Assembly (NCBI RefSeq): GCF_012396365.1
Contig: NZ_JAAXPG010000022.1
Coordinates: 1 to 64,000, forward strand
Reading direction: 5' to 3'
DNA from: Nocardiopsis alborubida
GTDB taxonomy: Bacteria > Actinomycetota > Actinomycetes > Streptosporangiales > Streptosporangiaceae
Length of the DNA stretch: 64,000 nt
Numbering within the stretch: the first letter of the stretch is position 1; every line of letters starts with the position of its first letter. The notes under the pieces were generated by a model. It saw only the letters and a list, made by a program, of their open reading frames with translations, did not search any database and was not told the origin of the DNA. This document shows, in pieces, positions 1 through 7,967 of this stretch. Position numbers and translations under genes: made by a program.

Positions 1-347
1 TCCCCGCCCTCCCGGGAGACCGGTCCGCCCGCGGCCCCCGCCCCGTCATCCCCTCACCGGCGCGACCCGTGACCGAGGTCCCGAAGCCCCCTCCGGGGAG
101 AAAAGGTGACCGCACGCGACACTCCGCCCGATCGCCTTTCTTCGCGGGGCGAAACACGCGCCGGTGCCTCTTCGCTCTCCTTTCGGATTCCTCTCACCCC
201 TTCCGGTCAGGCATAACATAATAAATCACTGAAAAGGCTGCGGCGTGAACGTGTGGCGCCTATTCTCGTGATGTCCGCAAAGGACAGTTAGCCTGATTCG
301 TCGCGGGCCGACGCAAGTCACGGCCCCAGCCTTCGCAAAGGACCGAC
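1..347. other. gene-free left edge / upstream region
   Basis: No convincing coding frame is visible. The last 150 bases are AT-richer than the surroundings (around 210-235) and contain promoter-like hexamers such as TATTCT near 271, followed by the GTG start of the first gene. I assign no promoter firmly. The left part may be the tail of an intergenic region whose other gene lies outside the window. Confidence 0.5.
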
Positions 348-836
348 GTGCGCTTCGACCAGCAGTTGCGGGAGATGCTCCAGACGCCGGGGGTGCGCAG
401 TGCCTGCCTCGTGGACTGGCGGCGAGGGCGCGTCCTCGCCCACGCCGGCGCCGACGATCCGGCCGCGGACGCGGCGGCGATCCTCAGGGCCGTCCGGGAA
501 GGGCCTCTGTGCGCCGGCCAGCGGGTGGAGGACGTCGTCGTCACCGACACCGACCACCACGTGCTGTTCGCCGTCGTGGAGGGCTCCGACCTGTGCGTAC
601 GGGTGCGGATGGGCCGCACGGAGGGCAGCCTCGGCTTCGCCCTGCGGCGGCTGCGCGACCTGGTGCGCACGGCGAGGGTGCCGCCTCCCCGCGACGACAC
701 CGACCGCCCGCCCCGGCGGGACCTGCCCCGCCCCACCGCGCCGGCGGCCACGTCCGTGGACCGCAAGGTGCTGGAACGCGTGCTCACCGCGCTGCGGACG
801 CTGTCCGTCGACGGCCCCCGGCCGGTGGCCGCGTGA
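348..836 (+). CDS. roadblock/LC7-like small protein (putative)
   Basis: A 162-residue protein starting with GTG, with a GGA-type ribosome site about 6 nt upstream. The first ~110 residues alternate predicted strands and helices in the manner of roadblock/LC7 proteins (for example SACLVDWRRGRVLAHAG near residue 18, then a DVVVTDTDHHVLFAVVEG strand pair). The C-terminal ~50 residues are Pro/Arg-rich and probably disordered. The neighbour at 932 has a clearer roadblock-like pattern, which supports the reading. Bacterial roadblock proteins often regulate small GTPases, but no MglA-type GTPase or histidine kinase is next to it, so this is not a typical conservon. Function unknown. Confidence 0.55.
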   Translation: MRFDQQLREMLQTPGVRSACLVDWRRGRVLAHAGADDPAADAAAILRAVREGPLCAGQRVEDVVVTDTDHHVLFAVVEGSDLCVRVRMGRTEGSLGFALRRLRDLVRTARVPPPRDDTDRPPRRDLPRPTAPAATSVDRKVLERVLTALRTLSVDGPRPVAA

Positions 837-931
837 CCGGTGGGCAGCCCCGCCGAGGCGCCTCCGGTCTGCGCCGCTGGATCGCCGACCGCAGGGCGCC
901 GCGCCGAACCACGTCAAGGAGAGAGAAGGAC

Positions 932-1303
932 ATGCCGAACATCGAAGCCGGGCTCAAGGACATGATGGAGATCGACGGGGCGGTGGGCGCCGCCGTCGTC
1001 GACTACAGCAGCGGAATGGCGCTGGGCACCCTCACCTCCACCAACTCCCTGGACCTCACCGTGGCCGCCGCGGGGAACACCGAGGTGGTCCGCGCGAAGA
1101 TGCGCACCATGGACCAGCTGGGGCTCAACGACGCGATCGAGGACATCCTCATCACCCTGTCCGGGCAGTACCACATCATCCGGCCCCTCACCAGCCGCAA
1201 GGGGCAGGGCCTCTTCCTCTACCTGGCCCTGGACCGATCCCGGGGCAACCTCGCCCTGGCCAGGCACCGCCTCAAGGGCATCGAGGCGGACCTGGAGGTG
1301 TGA
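932..1303 (+). CDS. roadblock/LC7-like protein, 123 aa
   Basis: This 123-residue protein begins at ATG 932, with AAGGAGA about 10 nt upstream. It is compact and matches, from memory, a conserved family of ~120-aa streptomycete proteins with the same landmarks: IDGAVGAAVVDYSSGMALG near residue 11, AAGNTEVVRAKM, LNDAIEDILITL and a closing LFLYLALDRSRGNLALARH helix. That layout (helix, two strands, long helix, strands, helix) fits a roadblock/LC7 fold. It follows the 348-836 gene by 95 nt and is probably co-transcribed. The partner and biochemical role are unknown. The longer frame beginning at 509 is not needed because the conserved part begins at this ATG. Confidence 0.7.
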   Translation: MPNIEAGLKDMMEIDGAVGAAVVDYSSGMALGTLTSTNSLDLTVAAAGNTEVVRAKMRTMDQLGLNDAIEDILITLSGQYHIIRPLTSRKGQGLFLYLALDRSRGNLALARHRLKGIEADLEV

Positions 1304-1410
1304 CCGGGCGGGCCGCCCCGGCGCACCCGTCCTCCCGGAGGATTCCCAGCCGGGGAGGCGATGGGGCAGAATGCCGGTGTCCGCCCCCCGGCACCCTAGG
1401 GAGACAGCAC

Positions 1411-1656
1411 ATGTTCCGGGTCGTTATCAGCCGTCTCACCGACAACGGACTGCGTGTCACCCCAGAGCAGAAGGACACCGCCATGTCCGTCCAGGAGGCG
1501 GTGTCCTTCATCCGCGAGCACCTGCCCGGGGTGGACACCGCGGCCTTCGACGACAGCGCGGTGCAGGGCTCCGTCAACCGGGTCAACGACTTCCGCCGCG
1601 ACGTCTCCACCGCGGACGGGGGGCACTACCGGGTGGTCATCGCCCCGATGATCTGA
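1411..1656 (+). CDS. small hypothetical protein, 81 aa
   Basis: An 81-residue acidic protein starting at ATG 1411, preceded by a weak AGGGAGA site. The N-terminus (FRVVISRLTDNGLRVTPEQ) and C-terminus (GGHYRVVIAPMI) look like edge strands around a helical middle. No family is recognised. It is 107 nt downstream of the roadblock-like gene and convergent with the sugar-isomerase gene that ends at 1720. It could be a small regulatory or accessory protein. Coding potential is supported by codon bias and by the ribosome-site-plus-ATG context only. Confidence 0.5.
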   Translation: MFRVVISRLTDNGLRVTPEQKDTAMSVQEAVSFIREHLPGVDTAAFDDSAVQGSVNRVNDFRRDVSTADGGHYRVVIAPMI

Positions 1657-1719
1657 CCCCGCCCCACGATGGAGGGGGTCCCCGGTACGCGCCGCCCCGC
1701 CGCCGCGCCTGGGTCCGGG

Positions 1720-2724
1720 TCAGTCCGACCCGAAGGCGGAGTCGAACGACGCCTCGGGCGGGTCGTAGGCGTGGGAGCGCACGAAGTCCACCGCCTCGGC
1801 CGCCCCGACCAGCCGGTCCATGCCCGCGTCCTCCCACTCCACCGAGATCGGCCCCTGGTAGTCGATCGCGTTCAACGTGCGGAAGCAGTCCTCCCAGGGC
1901 ACGTCGCCGTGGCCGGTCGAGACGAAGTCCCAGCCCCGTCGCGGGTCGCCCCACGGCAGGTGGGAGCCCAGCCGCCCGTTGCGGCCGTTGCCCACCCGCT
2001 TGCGGGCGTCCTTGCAGTCCACGTGGTAGATCCGGTCCCGGAAGTCCCACAGGAACCCGACCGGGTCGATGTCCTGCCACACCATGTGGCTGGGGTCCCA
2101 GTTCAGGCCGAAGGCCGGGCGGTGGCCCACCGCCTCCAGCGCCCTCTGGGTGGACCAGTAGTCGTAGGCGATCTCGGAGGGGTGCACCTCGTGCGCGAAG
2201 CGCACCCCCACCTCGTCGAACACGTCCAGGATCGGGTTCCACCGGTCGGCGAAGTCGCGGTACCCGGCCTCGATGACGTCCTCGCCCACCGGCGGGAACA
2301 TCGCCACGTACTTCCAGACGGCCGAGCCCGTGAAGCCCACCACGGTGGACACGCCGAGCCTGGCGGCGGCGCGGGCGGTGGTCCTCATCTCCTCGGCCGC
2401 CCGCTGGCGCACGCCCTCGGGCTCGCCGTCGCCCCACACCCGCGCGGGCAGGATGTCGCGGTGTCGGTGGTCGATCGGGTCGTCGCAGACGGCCTGGCCC
2501 AGCAGGTGGTTGGAGATCGCCCACAGGCCCAGCCCGTGGCGTTTGAGCGTGTCCAGCCGGTCGCGCACGTAGTCGTCGTCCACGGCGGCCCGGGTGACGT
2601 CGAGGTGGTCGCCCCAGCAGGCGAGCTCCAGACCGTCGTAGCCCCACGAGGAGGCCAGGGAGCACACCTCCTCGAAGGGCAGGTCGGCCCACTGTCCGGT
2701 GAACAGGGTGACTGGTCGCGGCAT
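1720..2724 (-). CDS. sugar phosphate isomerase/epimerase (AP-endonuclease-2-type TIM barrel)
   Basis: A 334-residue xylose-isomerase-like TIM barrel (PF01261 type). The start is ATG at 2724, with GGAGGAG about 6 nt upstream. Metal-site landmarks in barrel order are [30 protein letters not shown] and [12 protein letters not shown], which supply the Glu, Asp, His and Glu ligands typical of IolE/IolH and ketose-epimerase relatives. It lies at the 3' end of a minus-strand cluster with a sugar ABC importer and a Gfo/Idh/MocA dehydrogenase, so it probably isomerises an intermediate of the imported sugar or cyclitol. The exact substrate cannot be read from sequence. The intervening gene at 2758-3486 is unrelated in fold. 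Confidence 0.85.
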   Translation of the reverse strand: MPRPVTLFTGQWADLPFEEVCSLASSWGYDGLELACWGDHLDVTRAAVDDDYVRDRLDTLKRHGLGLWAISNHLLGQAVCDDPIDHRHRDILPARVWGDGEPEGVRQRAAEEMRTTARAAARLGVSTVVGFTGSAVWKYVAMFPPVGEDVIEAGYRDFADRWNPILDVFDEVGVRFAHEVHPSEIAYDYWSTQRALEAVGHRPAFGLNWDPSHMVWQDIDPVGFLWDFRDRIYHVDCKDARKRVGNGRNGRLGSHLPWGDPRRGWDFVSTGHGDVPWEDCFRTLNAIDYQGPISVEWEDAGMDRLVGAAEAVDFVRSHAYDPPEASFDSAFGSD

Positions 2725-2757
2725 CTTCGTCTCCTCCTGGAGTAGGGGGTTTCGTGG

Positions 2758-3486
2758 TCAGTGGTCGTGTCCGCCGCCGGAGCCCTCCCCGGCGTCCTCG
2801 GGGCCCGCGCCCTCATCGGCGCCGTCGGGCGTGAGGGCGCCGCTGTCGGGGGCGGCGGGCAGGTACAGGTGGACGTGGCCGTGACCGGTGTCCACGCTGA
2901 CCGCGTCCAGGTGCGTGGCGGCCACCGACCACGACACGACCGCCTGGTCGCGCAGTTCCATGGCGATGTGCAGGACGTCCATGCGCAGGTCCTCGTCCTG
3001 GACCAGCGCGGCCTTGGCGTAGGTGTCGACCGACATGGACAGCAGCCGGACGGAGGAGACCAGGCCCGCGTGCGCGGTCCGGTGGGCGCCACCGGACTCG
3101 GGGACCTCGCCGAAGTGCACCGAGGCGTCCTGGACCTCGGTGCGCCAGGAGTTGACCACTGAGGCCTCGGTCAGCTCCAGGGGCGGATGCGATCCGTCGG
3201 TGGGCAGGAACTCCTCCATGTCCTCCACCACGGGGACGAGTCCCTCGTGGGCCGTGCGGGTGTGGGCGAGCAGTGAGCCGACCTGTTCGGCGTCGGGGTG
3301 GTCCGCCGGGGCCTGCGGCGCGGCGGAGGCGCCGTTCGCGCCGTTCCCGCCGAGGAACACGGCGGAGGCGACGGCGGCACCGGCCACCGCGAACGACACC
3401 CCGGTCAGCCACCAGGTGGCGGGGGTGTCCGCCACCGGGTCCGGGAACTCGGATCCGGCGGCGGAGGGGGACTTGCGAGCGGGCAT
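2758..3486 (-). CDS. membrane-anchored hypothetical protein with His-rich tail
   Basis: A 242-residue protein starting at ATG 3486, with GAGGAG a few bases upstream. One membrane segment is predicted near residues 25-47 (TWWLTGVSFAVAGAAVASAV). An Ala/Pro/Asp-rich stretch follows, then a helical extracytoplasmic domain and a Gly/His-rich tail ending GGGHDH. No family is recognised. It lies 33 nt upstream of the sugar isomerase and 202 nt downstream of the epimerase gene, so it may share the operon. A second histidine-bearing stretch (GHGHVHLYLP) and the tail might bind a metal, but this is inference from composition only. Confidence 0.6.
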   Translation of the reverse strand: MPARKSPSAAGSEFPDPVADTPATWWLTGVSFAVAGAAVASAVFLGGNGANGASAAPQAPADHPDAEQVGSLLAHTRTAHEGLVPVVEDMEEFLPTDGSHPPLELTEASVVNSWRTEVQDASVHFGEVPESGGAHRTAHAGLVSSVRLLSMSVDTYAKAALVQDEDLRMDVLHIAMELRDQAVVSWSVAATHLDAVSVDTGHGHVHLYLPAAPDSGALTPDGADEGAGPEDAGEGSGGGHDH

Positions 3487-3688
3487 GGTGACGTCTCCTC
3501 GTGGGGATGGAGCCGCCCTACCTCAGTCAGCGCTTTCCGGCGAGCGCGGCACCGAGCGGGGGTGGTGGACGTTTCCTCCTGACCCGAGGGCACCGGCGGC
3601 CGCGGTGCGGACACGGCGACCGGGTCCCGTCCTCCGCGGGGCCCGACCGCCCCTGTACGGGCGGACCGGAGCCCCCGGGAAGCACCGC

Positions 3689-4561
3689 CTACCTGCACGG
3701 CGGCTCCTCTCGTCGGCTCAGGGCGCGAAGGAAGGCCAGGCCGTCGACGGCGATCGCGTCCTGGGTCGCCGCCAACGGTCGCCAGACGGAGGCCGCCGTG
3801 GCGATGCTGGCATTGTCCGCCGTGAACGACTCGATCACCAGGGGTCCTCCGTACCCCGCGTCGCCGAGCGCGCCGAGGATCGCGCTCCAGTCCAGGTGGT
3901 CGGCCCCGGGGGTGCCGCGGTCGTTCGCGCACACCTGCACGTGCGCCACCCTGCCCGCGGCGCGCCGCACGGCCGCCGCCACGTCCCGCTCCTCGATGTT
4001 CATGTGGTACACGTCCAGGGCCAGCCCGCAGTGCTCCTCGGGCAGGTCGGCCAGCATCTCCAGCCCCTGGTCCACCGTGTTGAGCACGCTCGTCTCGTAC
4101 CGGTTGAGCGGCTCCACCGCCAGGCGGACCCCCGCGTCCGAGCAGTGCCCGACCACGGGGGCCAGCGCCTCGGTCAGCTCCGCGCCGATCCCCGCCCGCT
4201 CACGCGGGGACATCCGCCAGGTGCGGCCGACCGAGGCGTAGGCCGGACCGGCGGCGACGGGGGAGCCCACCGCCGCGGCCGCGTCCACGACCCGCCTGAG
4301 GTAGTCCTGCGTGGCCGAGCGGGTGGCCGCGTCGGTCGCGACCAGCTCCCGGCCCGGCCCCATGACCAGGACGACGCTGGCCGTCAGGCCCAGCCCGTCC
4401 AGCAGGGCCCGGGCGCGCCGGGGGTCCCAGTCGCCCGCGTTCTCCACGGGGAGCTCGATCACGTCGAACCCCCACTCCGCCACGCGGGGCGCGATCCGCT
4501 CCAGCGCGGCGTCGGTCAGCGGCGACGTCCACACCCAGGTGTTGACCCCCAGCGCGCGCAT
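3689..4561 (-). CDS. D-psicose/D-tagatose 3-epimerase-like sugar epimerase
   Basis: A 290-residue TIM barrel of the sugar isomerase/epimerase family. Landmarks are GVNTWVWTSPL at the N-terminus, then LAVEPLNRYETS, CGLALDVYHMNIEE, HVQVCANDRGTPG and PLVIESF, which carry the metal-binding Glu, Asp, His and Glu of the D-tagatose/D-psicose 3-epimerase group. Its ATG abuts the stop codon of the binding-protein gene (TAG at 4562-4564) with no spacer, so the two are translationally coupled. The likely role is C3 epimerisation of the ketose or keto-intermediate brought in by the importer. Substrate specificity is not determinable here. Confidence 0.85.
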   Translation of the reverse strand: MRALGVNTWVWTSPLTDAALERIAPRVAEWGFDVIELPVENAGDWDPRRARALLDGLGLTASVVLVMGPGRELVATDAATRSATQDYLRRVVDAAAAVGSPVAAGPAYASVGRTWRMSPRERAGIGAELTEALAPVVGHCSDAGVRLAVEPLNRYETSVLNTVDQGLEMLADLPEEHCGLALDVYHMNIEERDVAAAVRRAAGRVAHVQVCANDRGTPGADHLDWSAILGALGDAGYGGPLVIESFTADNASIATAASVWRPLAATQDAIAVDGLAFLRALSRREEPPCR

Positions 4562-5761
4562 CTACCGGTCCGTCCAGGCCTCGGGGAAGCCCGGCAGGTC
4601 CTCGCCGCCGAACTTCGCGTAGTGCAGGGACGGCATCTCCGCGTTGCGCTCCAGGTACTCGTCCAGCTCGTCTGCGCGGATCGGCTCCTGCGGCAGGATC
4701 CACTCCGAGGGCACCTCCTCGCCGGCGAGGATCATGCCGGCGGCCAGGACCGGGGTCCGCCACTGGAAGTTGGAGTAGACGGGCGCGATCGCGGTGAGCT
4801 CCTCCTCCTGCCACTTGCGCATGAAGCTCAGCTCGTCCTCCCCGGAGATGACCGGGTAGGGCTGGCCCGCGTCCTCGAAGGCCTCCAGAGCCGCCACGGC
4901 GCCGTCCCCGGCGTCCATCCAGATGCCGTCGACCTCGCCGCGCTGGAGGTGCTGGGAGACCAGGTCCTTGATCATGGCGCCGTCGCCCTCGGTGAACTCG
5001 TGGCCGAGCACCTCCAGCTCGCTGTCGGCGAAGATCTCCTGGGCCGCCGCCCAGCGGTGTTCGAGCACGTCCACGCCGGGCAGGATGCGCAGCGCCAGCA
5101 CGGTCGAGCCGGGCTCCAGCTCCTCGACCAGGAACTCGGCCGCGTCCGCGCCGTAGGCGTAGCCGCCGATCGGGTGGATGAACGTGACCATGCAGTCGCT
5201 GTTCACGCCGCGGTCGAAGACCACGACCGGGACGCCGCTCTCGCAGGCGGTCTCCACCGCCGGGGTCAGGGTCGCGGTGGTGGAGGGGGAGATGATGATG
5301 ACGTCGCAGTCCCCGGAGTCCACGAAGGCCTGGATGTCGGAGATCTGCTGGTTGTCGTCGTCGGCGGCGTCCGACACCCGGAACTCGCCGATGCGCCCCT
5401 CCTCCTGGAGCGCCTCCACCTGCTGCTCCATGGTGATGAAGCCGGTGACGCGCCAGGGGTTGGACACCGAGGCGTTGGAGAAGCACAGCGTCGCGTCCTC
5501 GGGCGCGTCGTGCGTGAACTCCGAGGTGTCGATCCACTCGGGCTCGATCGCCTGGAGCCAGGGCTGGTCCTCGGGGCCCTCCGGGGTGATCTCGCGCTGG
5601 GCCAGCTGGGCCTCGAACTCGGCCTCGTCGAACCACTCCCCGTCGGGGGTGAGCTCGGCGCCCGCCTCCTCGGGGGCGTCGGTGGGGGCGTCCGTCGTAC
5701 ACGCCGTGAGCATCAGGGTCAGGCCGGCGGCGCCGGCGAGCAGCACGCGGGGGACGCGCAT
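4562..5761 (-). CDS. sugar ABC transporter substrate-binding lipoprotein
   Basis: A 399-residue periplasmic-binding-protein-like (LacI/RbsB superfamily) solute-binding protein. It starts at ATG 5761 with a Sec/lipoprotein signal (VLLAGAAGLTLMLTAC, lipid-modified Cys21). An acidic linker of about 40 residues follows, then the two-lobe domain with typical pieces: a DIQAFVDSGDCDVIIISPSTT region, VVFDRGVNSDCM, and GSTVLALRILPGVD. The gene sits 2 nt after the second permease gene and directly before the epimerase. As in RbsB/XylF systems it should capture a sugar or polyol outside the membrane and deliver it to the permeases. Ligand unknown. Confidence 0.9.
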   Translation of the reverse strand: MRVPRVLLAGAAGLTLMLTACTTDAPTDAPEEAGAELTPDGEWFDEAEFEAQLAQREITPEGPEDQPWLQAIEPEWIDTSEFTHDAPEDATLCFSNASVSNPWRVTGFITMEQQVEALQEEGRIGEFRVSDAADDDNQQISDIQAFVDSGDCDVIIISPSTTATLTPAVETACESGVPVVVFDRGVNSDCMVTFIHPIGGYAYGADAAEFLVEELEPGSTVLALRILPGVDVLEHRWAAAQEIFADSELEVLGHEFTEGDGAMIKDLVSQHLQRGEVDGIWMDAGDGAVAALEAFEDAGQPYPVISGEDELSFMRKWQEEELTAIAPVYSNFQWRTPVLAAGMILAGEEVPSEWILPQEPIRADELDEYLERNAEMPSLHYAKFGGEDLPGFPEAWTDR

Positions 5762-5763
5762 GG

Positions 5764-6861
5764 TTACCTCCTGGAAGTGCCGAGCGACCGCTCGGTCGGA
5801 TGGTCCGGTCGCCGTCGCAGGCGCTCCGGCAGTCGAAGGTCGCCCCGGCGGGCGGCGTAGGCCACCGCGGCGATGATGATGAGCCCCTGCACCGTGGGCT
5901 GGAGCGTCGAGGGCAGGTACAGCTGGTTGAACAGCGTGAACAGGGCCTCCACGGTCAGGGCGCCCAGGACGGCGGCGACCACGGTGCCGCGCCCGCCGCC
6001 CAGCACCACCCCGCCCAGGACCACGGCGGTGATCGCGGTGAACTCCAGCCCGTCGCCGACCTGCGCGGTGACCCCGGCGTACCCGCCGATGAGGACGGCG
6101 GCGACGGTGGCCATGAGGGAGGAGCCGACGAAGGCCGCGGTGCGCACCCGCCACACCCGCACCCCCGAGAACCCGGCGGCGACGTCGTTGTCGCCCGTCG
6201 CCAGGAGGGAGCGGCCGTAGGGCGAGCGCATGAGCACCACCGCGCCCGCCGCCAGCACCAGCGCGATGAGCAGCGCCCACGGGATCTCGCCGAGGACGGG
6301 CACGCCCTCGATCCCGTGCCGCCCGAACACGCGGAAGGACTCCGACAGGGCGCCGGTGGGAGCCCCGCCGGTCCAGTAGCGCACGGCGCCGAACAGGATG
6401 AGCATCGTGCCGAGCGTGGTGATGATCGACGGCACCCGCAGCAGTGTGGTCACCAGGCCGTTGACCAGGCCCACGACCAGGCCGAAGACCAGCATGAGGC
6501 CGATCACCGGCAGGGTCATGGCCTCGTCGCCGTCGATGAGGCGGGCCGCGACCACCACCTGCGCGCCCACCAGGGAGCCGACCGACAGGTCGAACTCCCC
6601 GGAGACGATCACCAGGTACTGGCCGATGGCCAGGATCACCAGCGGTGCGGCCTTCTTGGCGAAGGCCATCAGCGGCGGCCCCTCGAAGAACGAGGGGTTC
6701 TGGGTGGCGATCACCACGAAGATCAGCGCCAGCAGCAGGGCGACGGTCGCCGTGCCGCCCCGGCCCAGCGCGGCCAGCGCCGCCAGCGGACCCGGGCCGC
6801 GCGACTCGGGCCCGCGCGACTCTGCCGGGCCGCGCGTGTCCTGGGTGGGGGTCGGGGTCAT
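5764..6861 (-). CDS. sugar ABC transporter permease (RbsC/XylH type)
   Basis: A 365-residue polytopic membrane protein, BPD_transp_2 family, with about nine hydrophobic segments. A cytoplasmic N-terminus carries a short PESRGPGP-type repeat. The family hallmark SGEFDLSVGSLVGA is present, as are a GVNGLVT-like loop (GLVNGLVTTLLRVPSIITTLG) and the late LGGVVLGGGRG motif. The start ATG at 6861 overlaps the stop of the preceding permease as ATGA. The C-terminus is Arg-rich. It forms the transmembrane channel with the adjacent permease and uses the double ATPase encoded upstream. Confidence 0.92.
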   Translation of the reverse strand: MTPTPTQDTRGPAESRGPESRGPGPLAALAALGRGGTATVALLLALIFVVIATQNPSFFEGPPLMAFAKKAAPLVILAIGQYLVIVSGEFDLSVGSLVGAQVVVAARLIDGDEAMTLPVIGLMLVFGLVVGLVNGLVTTLLRVPSIITTLGTMLILFGAVRYWTGGAPTGALSESFRVFGRHGIEGVPVLGEIPWALLIALVLAAGAVVLMRSPYGRSLLATGDNDVAAGFSGVRVWRVRTAAFVGSSLMATVAAVLIGGYAGVTAQVGDGLEFTAITAVVLGGVVLGGGRGTVVAAVLGALTVEALFTLFNQLYLPSTLQPTVQGLIIIAAVAYAARRGDLRLPERLRRRPDHPTERSLGTSRR

Positions 6862-7967
6862 CGACGGCCTCCGAGGGGTTGCGGTGCGGACCCCGGCCCG
6901 GGGTCCGGATCGGGGGCGGCCCCGGTGTCCGGGGCGGGCCGCGGCACGGGGGAGGGCGGCGGCGCGCCGCCGGAGGGGAAGCGCGTCCGCGCGGCGGAGC
7001 GCCCGCCGCGGGCGTAGACGGCCACGGCGGCGATGACGATGACGCCGCGCAGCACGTCCTTGACGAACGGGTCGACCGCCAGCACGTTGAACACGGTGTC
7101 GAGCGTGGCGAGGATGAGCACCCCCGCCACCGTCCCGGCCACGCCGCCGCGCCCGCCGAGCAGGTAGGTCCCGCCCAGCACCACGGCCGCGATGGCCTCC
7201 AGTTCGTAGCCCCCGGAGTAGACGGTGGCGCTGCCGGTGCCGAACCGGGCGGCCAGCAGCAGACCGGCCACACCGGCGGTGACCGAGCACAGCACGTGCG
7301 CGGTGACCGTGGGCACCCCGGAGCGGACCCCGGAGAGCCGGGCCACGTCGGCGTCGCCGCCGACGGCGTAGATGTGGTAGCCCATCCGGGTGCGGCTCAG
7401 GAACAGCACCGCCGCCACCGCCACGCCCAGCATGACCAGGGTGGAGACGGGCAGCACGCCGATCCGGGTGTAGCCGAAGGCCTGGAAGGCGGGGGGAACC
7501 GCTCCGGCCGGGCCCTGGAAGTTCGTGTCCAGGTAGCCCTTGATCACCAGTCCCATGCCCAGGGTGGCGATGAAGGGGTTGACCCGCAGTCCCGTGACCA
7601 CCAGCCCGTTGACCAGTCCGATCAGCGCGGCCAGGCCGAGCGCGGCGGCCACGCCGAGCACGATCCGGGAGGGGTCGCCCGCCATGGTGGTGGCCGCGAC
7701 CACGGTGGACAGGGCGGCCACGTAGCCGACCGACAGGTCCAGGGAGCGGCACAGGATGACGAGGGTCATCCCGATGGCCAGGAAGCCCAGCAGGCTGCTG
7801 CGGGTCAGCAGGTCGACGGTGTTGGCGGTGGTGAGCAGGTTGCCGCCCCGGGCGGCCACGAAGGCCGCGCTGACCGCGAGCAGCAGCACCAGGGCCAGGT
7901 AGACCAGCCCGGTGGTGCCCGTCCGGGCGCGCAGGCTCCGGAGGAGCGAGGTCGGTGTGCGTGTCAC
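6858..7967 (-). CDS. sugar ABC transporter permease (RbsC/XylH type)
   Basis: A 369-residue polytopic membrane protein of the same family as its neighbour, with the signature CRSLDLSVGYVAALS and the LGGTYLLGGRGG motif. It starts at GTG 7967, which overlaps the ATPase stop (GTGA). The last ~50 residues are a Pro/Asp/Gly-rich tail (APDTGAAPDPDPGPGSAP) absent from most family members and probably disordered. Two non-identical permeases suggest a heterodimeric channel, whereas RbsC is a homodimer. The four-base overlaps indicate tight translational coupling. Confidence 0.92.
   Translation of the reverse strand: MTRTPTSLLRSLRARTGTTGLVYLALVLLLAVSAAFVAARGGNLLTTANTVDLLTRSSLLGFLAIGMTLVILCRSLDLSVGYVAALSTVVAATTMAGDPSRIVLGVAAALGLAALIGLVNGLVVTGLRVNPFIATLGMGLVIKGYLDTNFQGPAGAVPPAFQAFGYTRIGVLPVSTLVMLGVAVAAVLFLSRTRMGYHIYAVGGDADVARLSGVRSGVPTVTAHVLCSVTAGVAGLLLAARFGTGSATVYSGGYELEAIAAVVLGGTYLLGGRGGVAGTVAGVLILATLDTVFNVLAVDPFVKDVLRGVIVIAAVAVYARGGRSAARTRFPSGGAPPPSPVPRPAPDTGAAPDPDPGPGSAPQPLGGRR

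Noticed and set aside
3023..5860. Open plus-strand frame of 945 codons
   Set aside because: It lies antisense to the sugar isomerase, epimerase and binding-protein genes, whose protein motifs are unmistakable. It is a GC-bias shadow.
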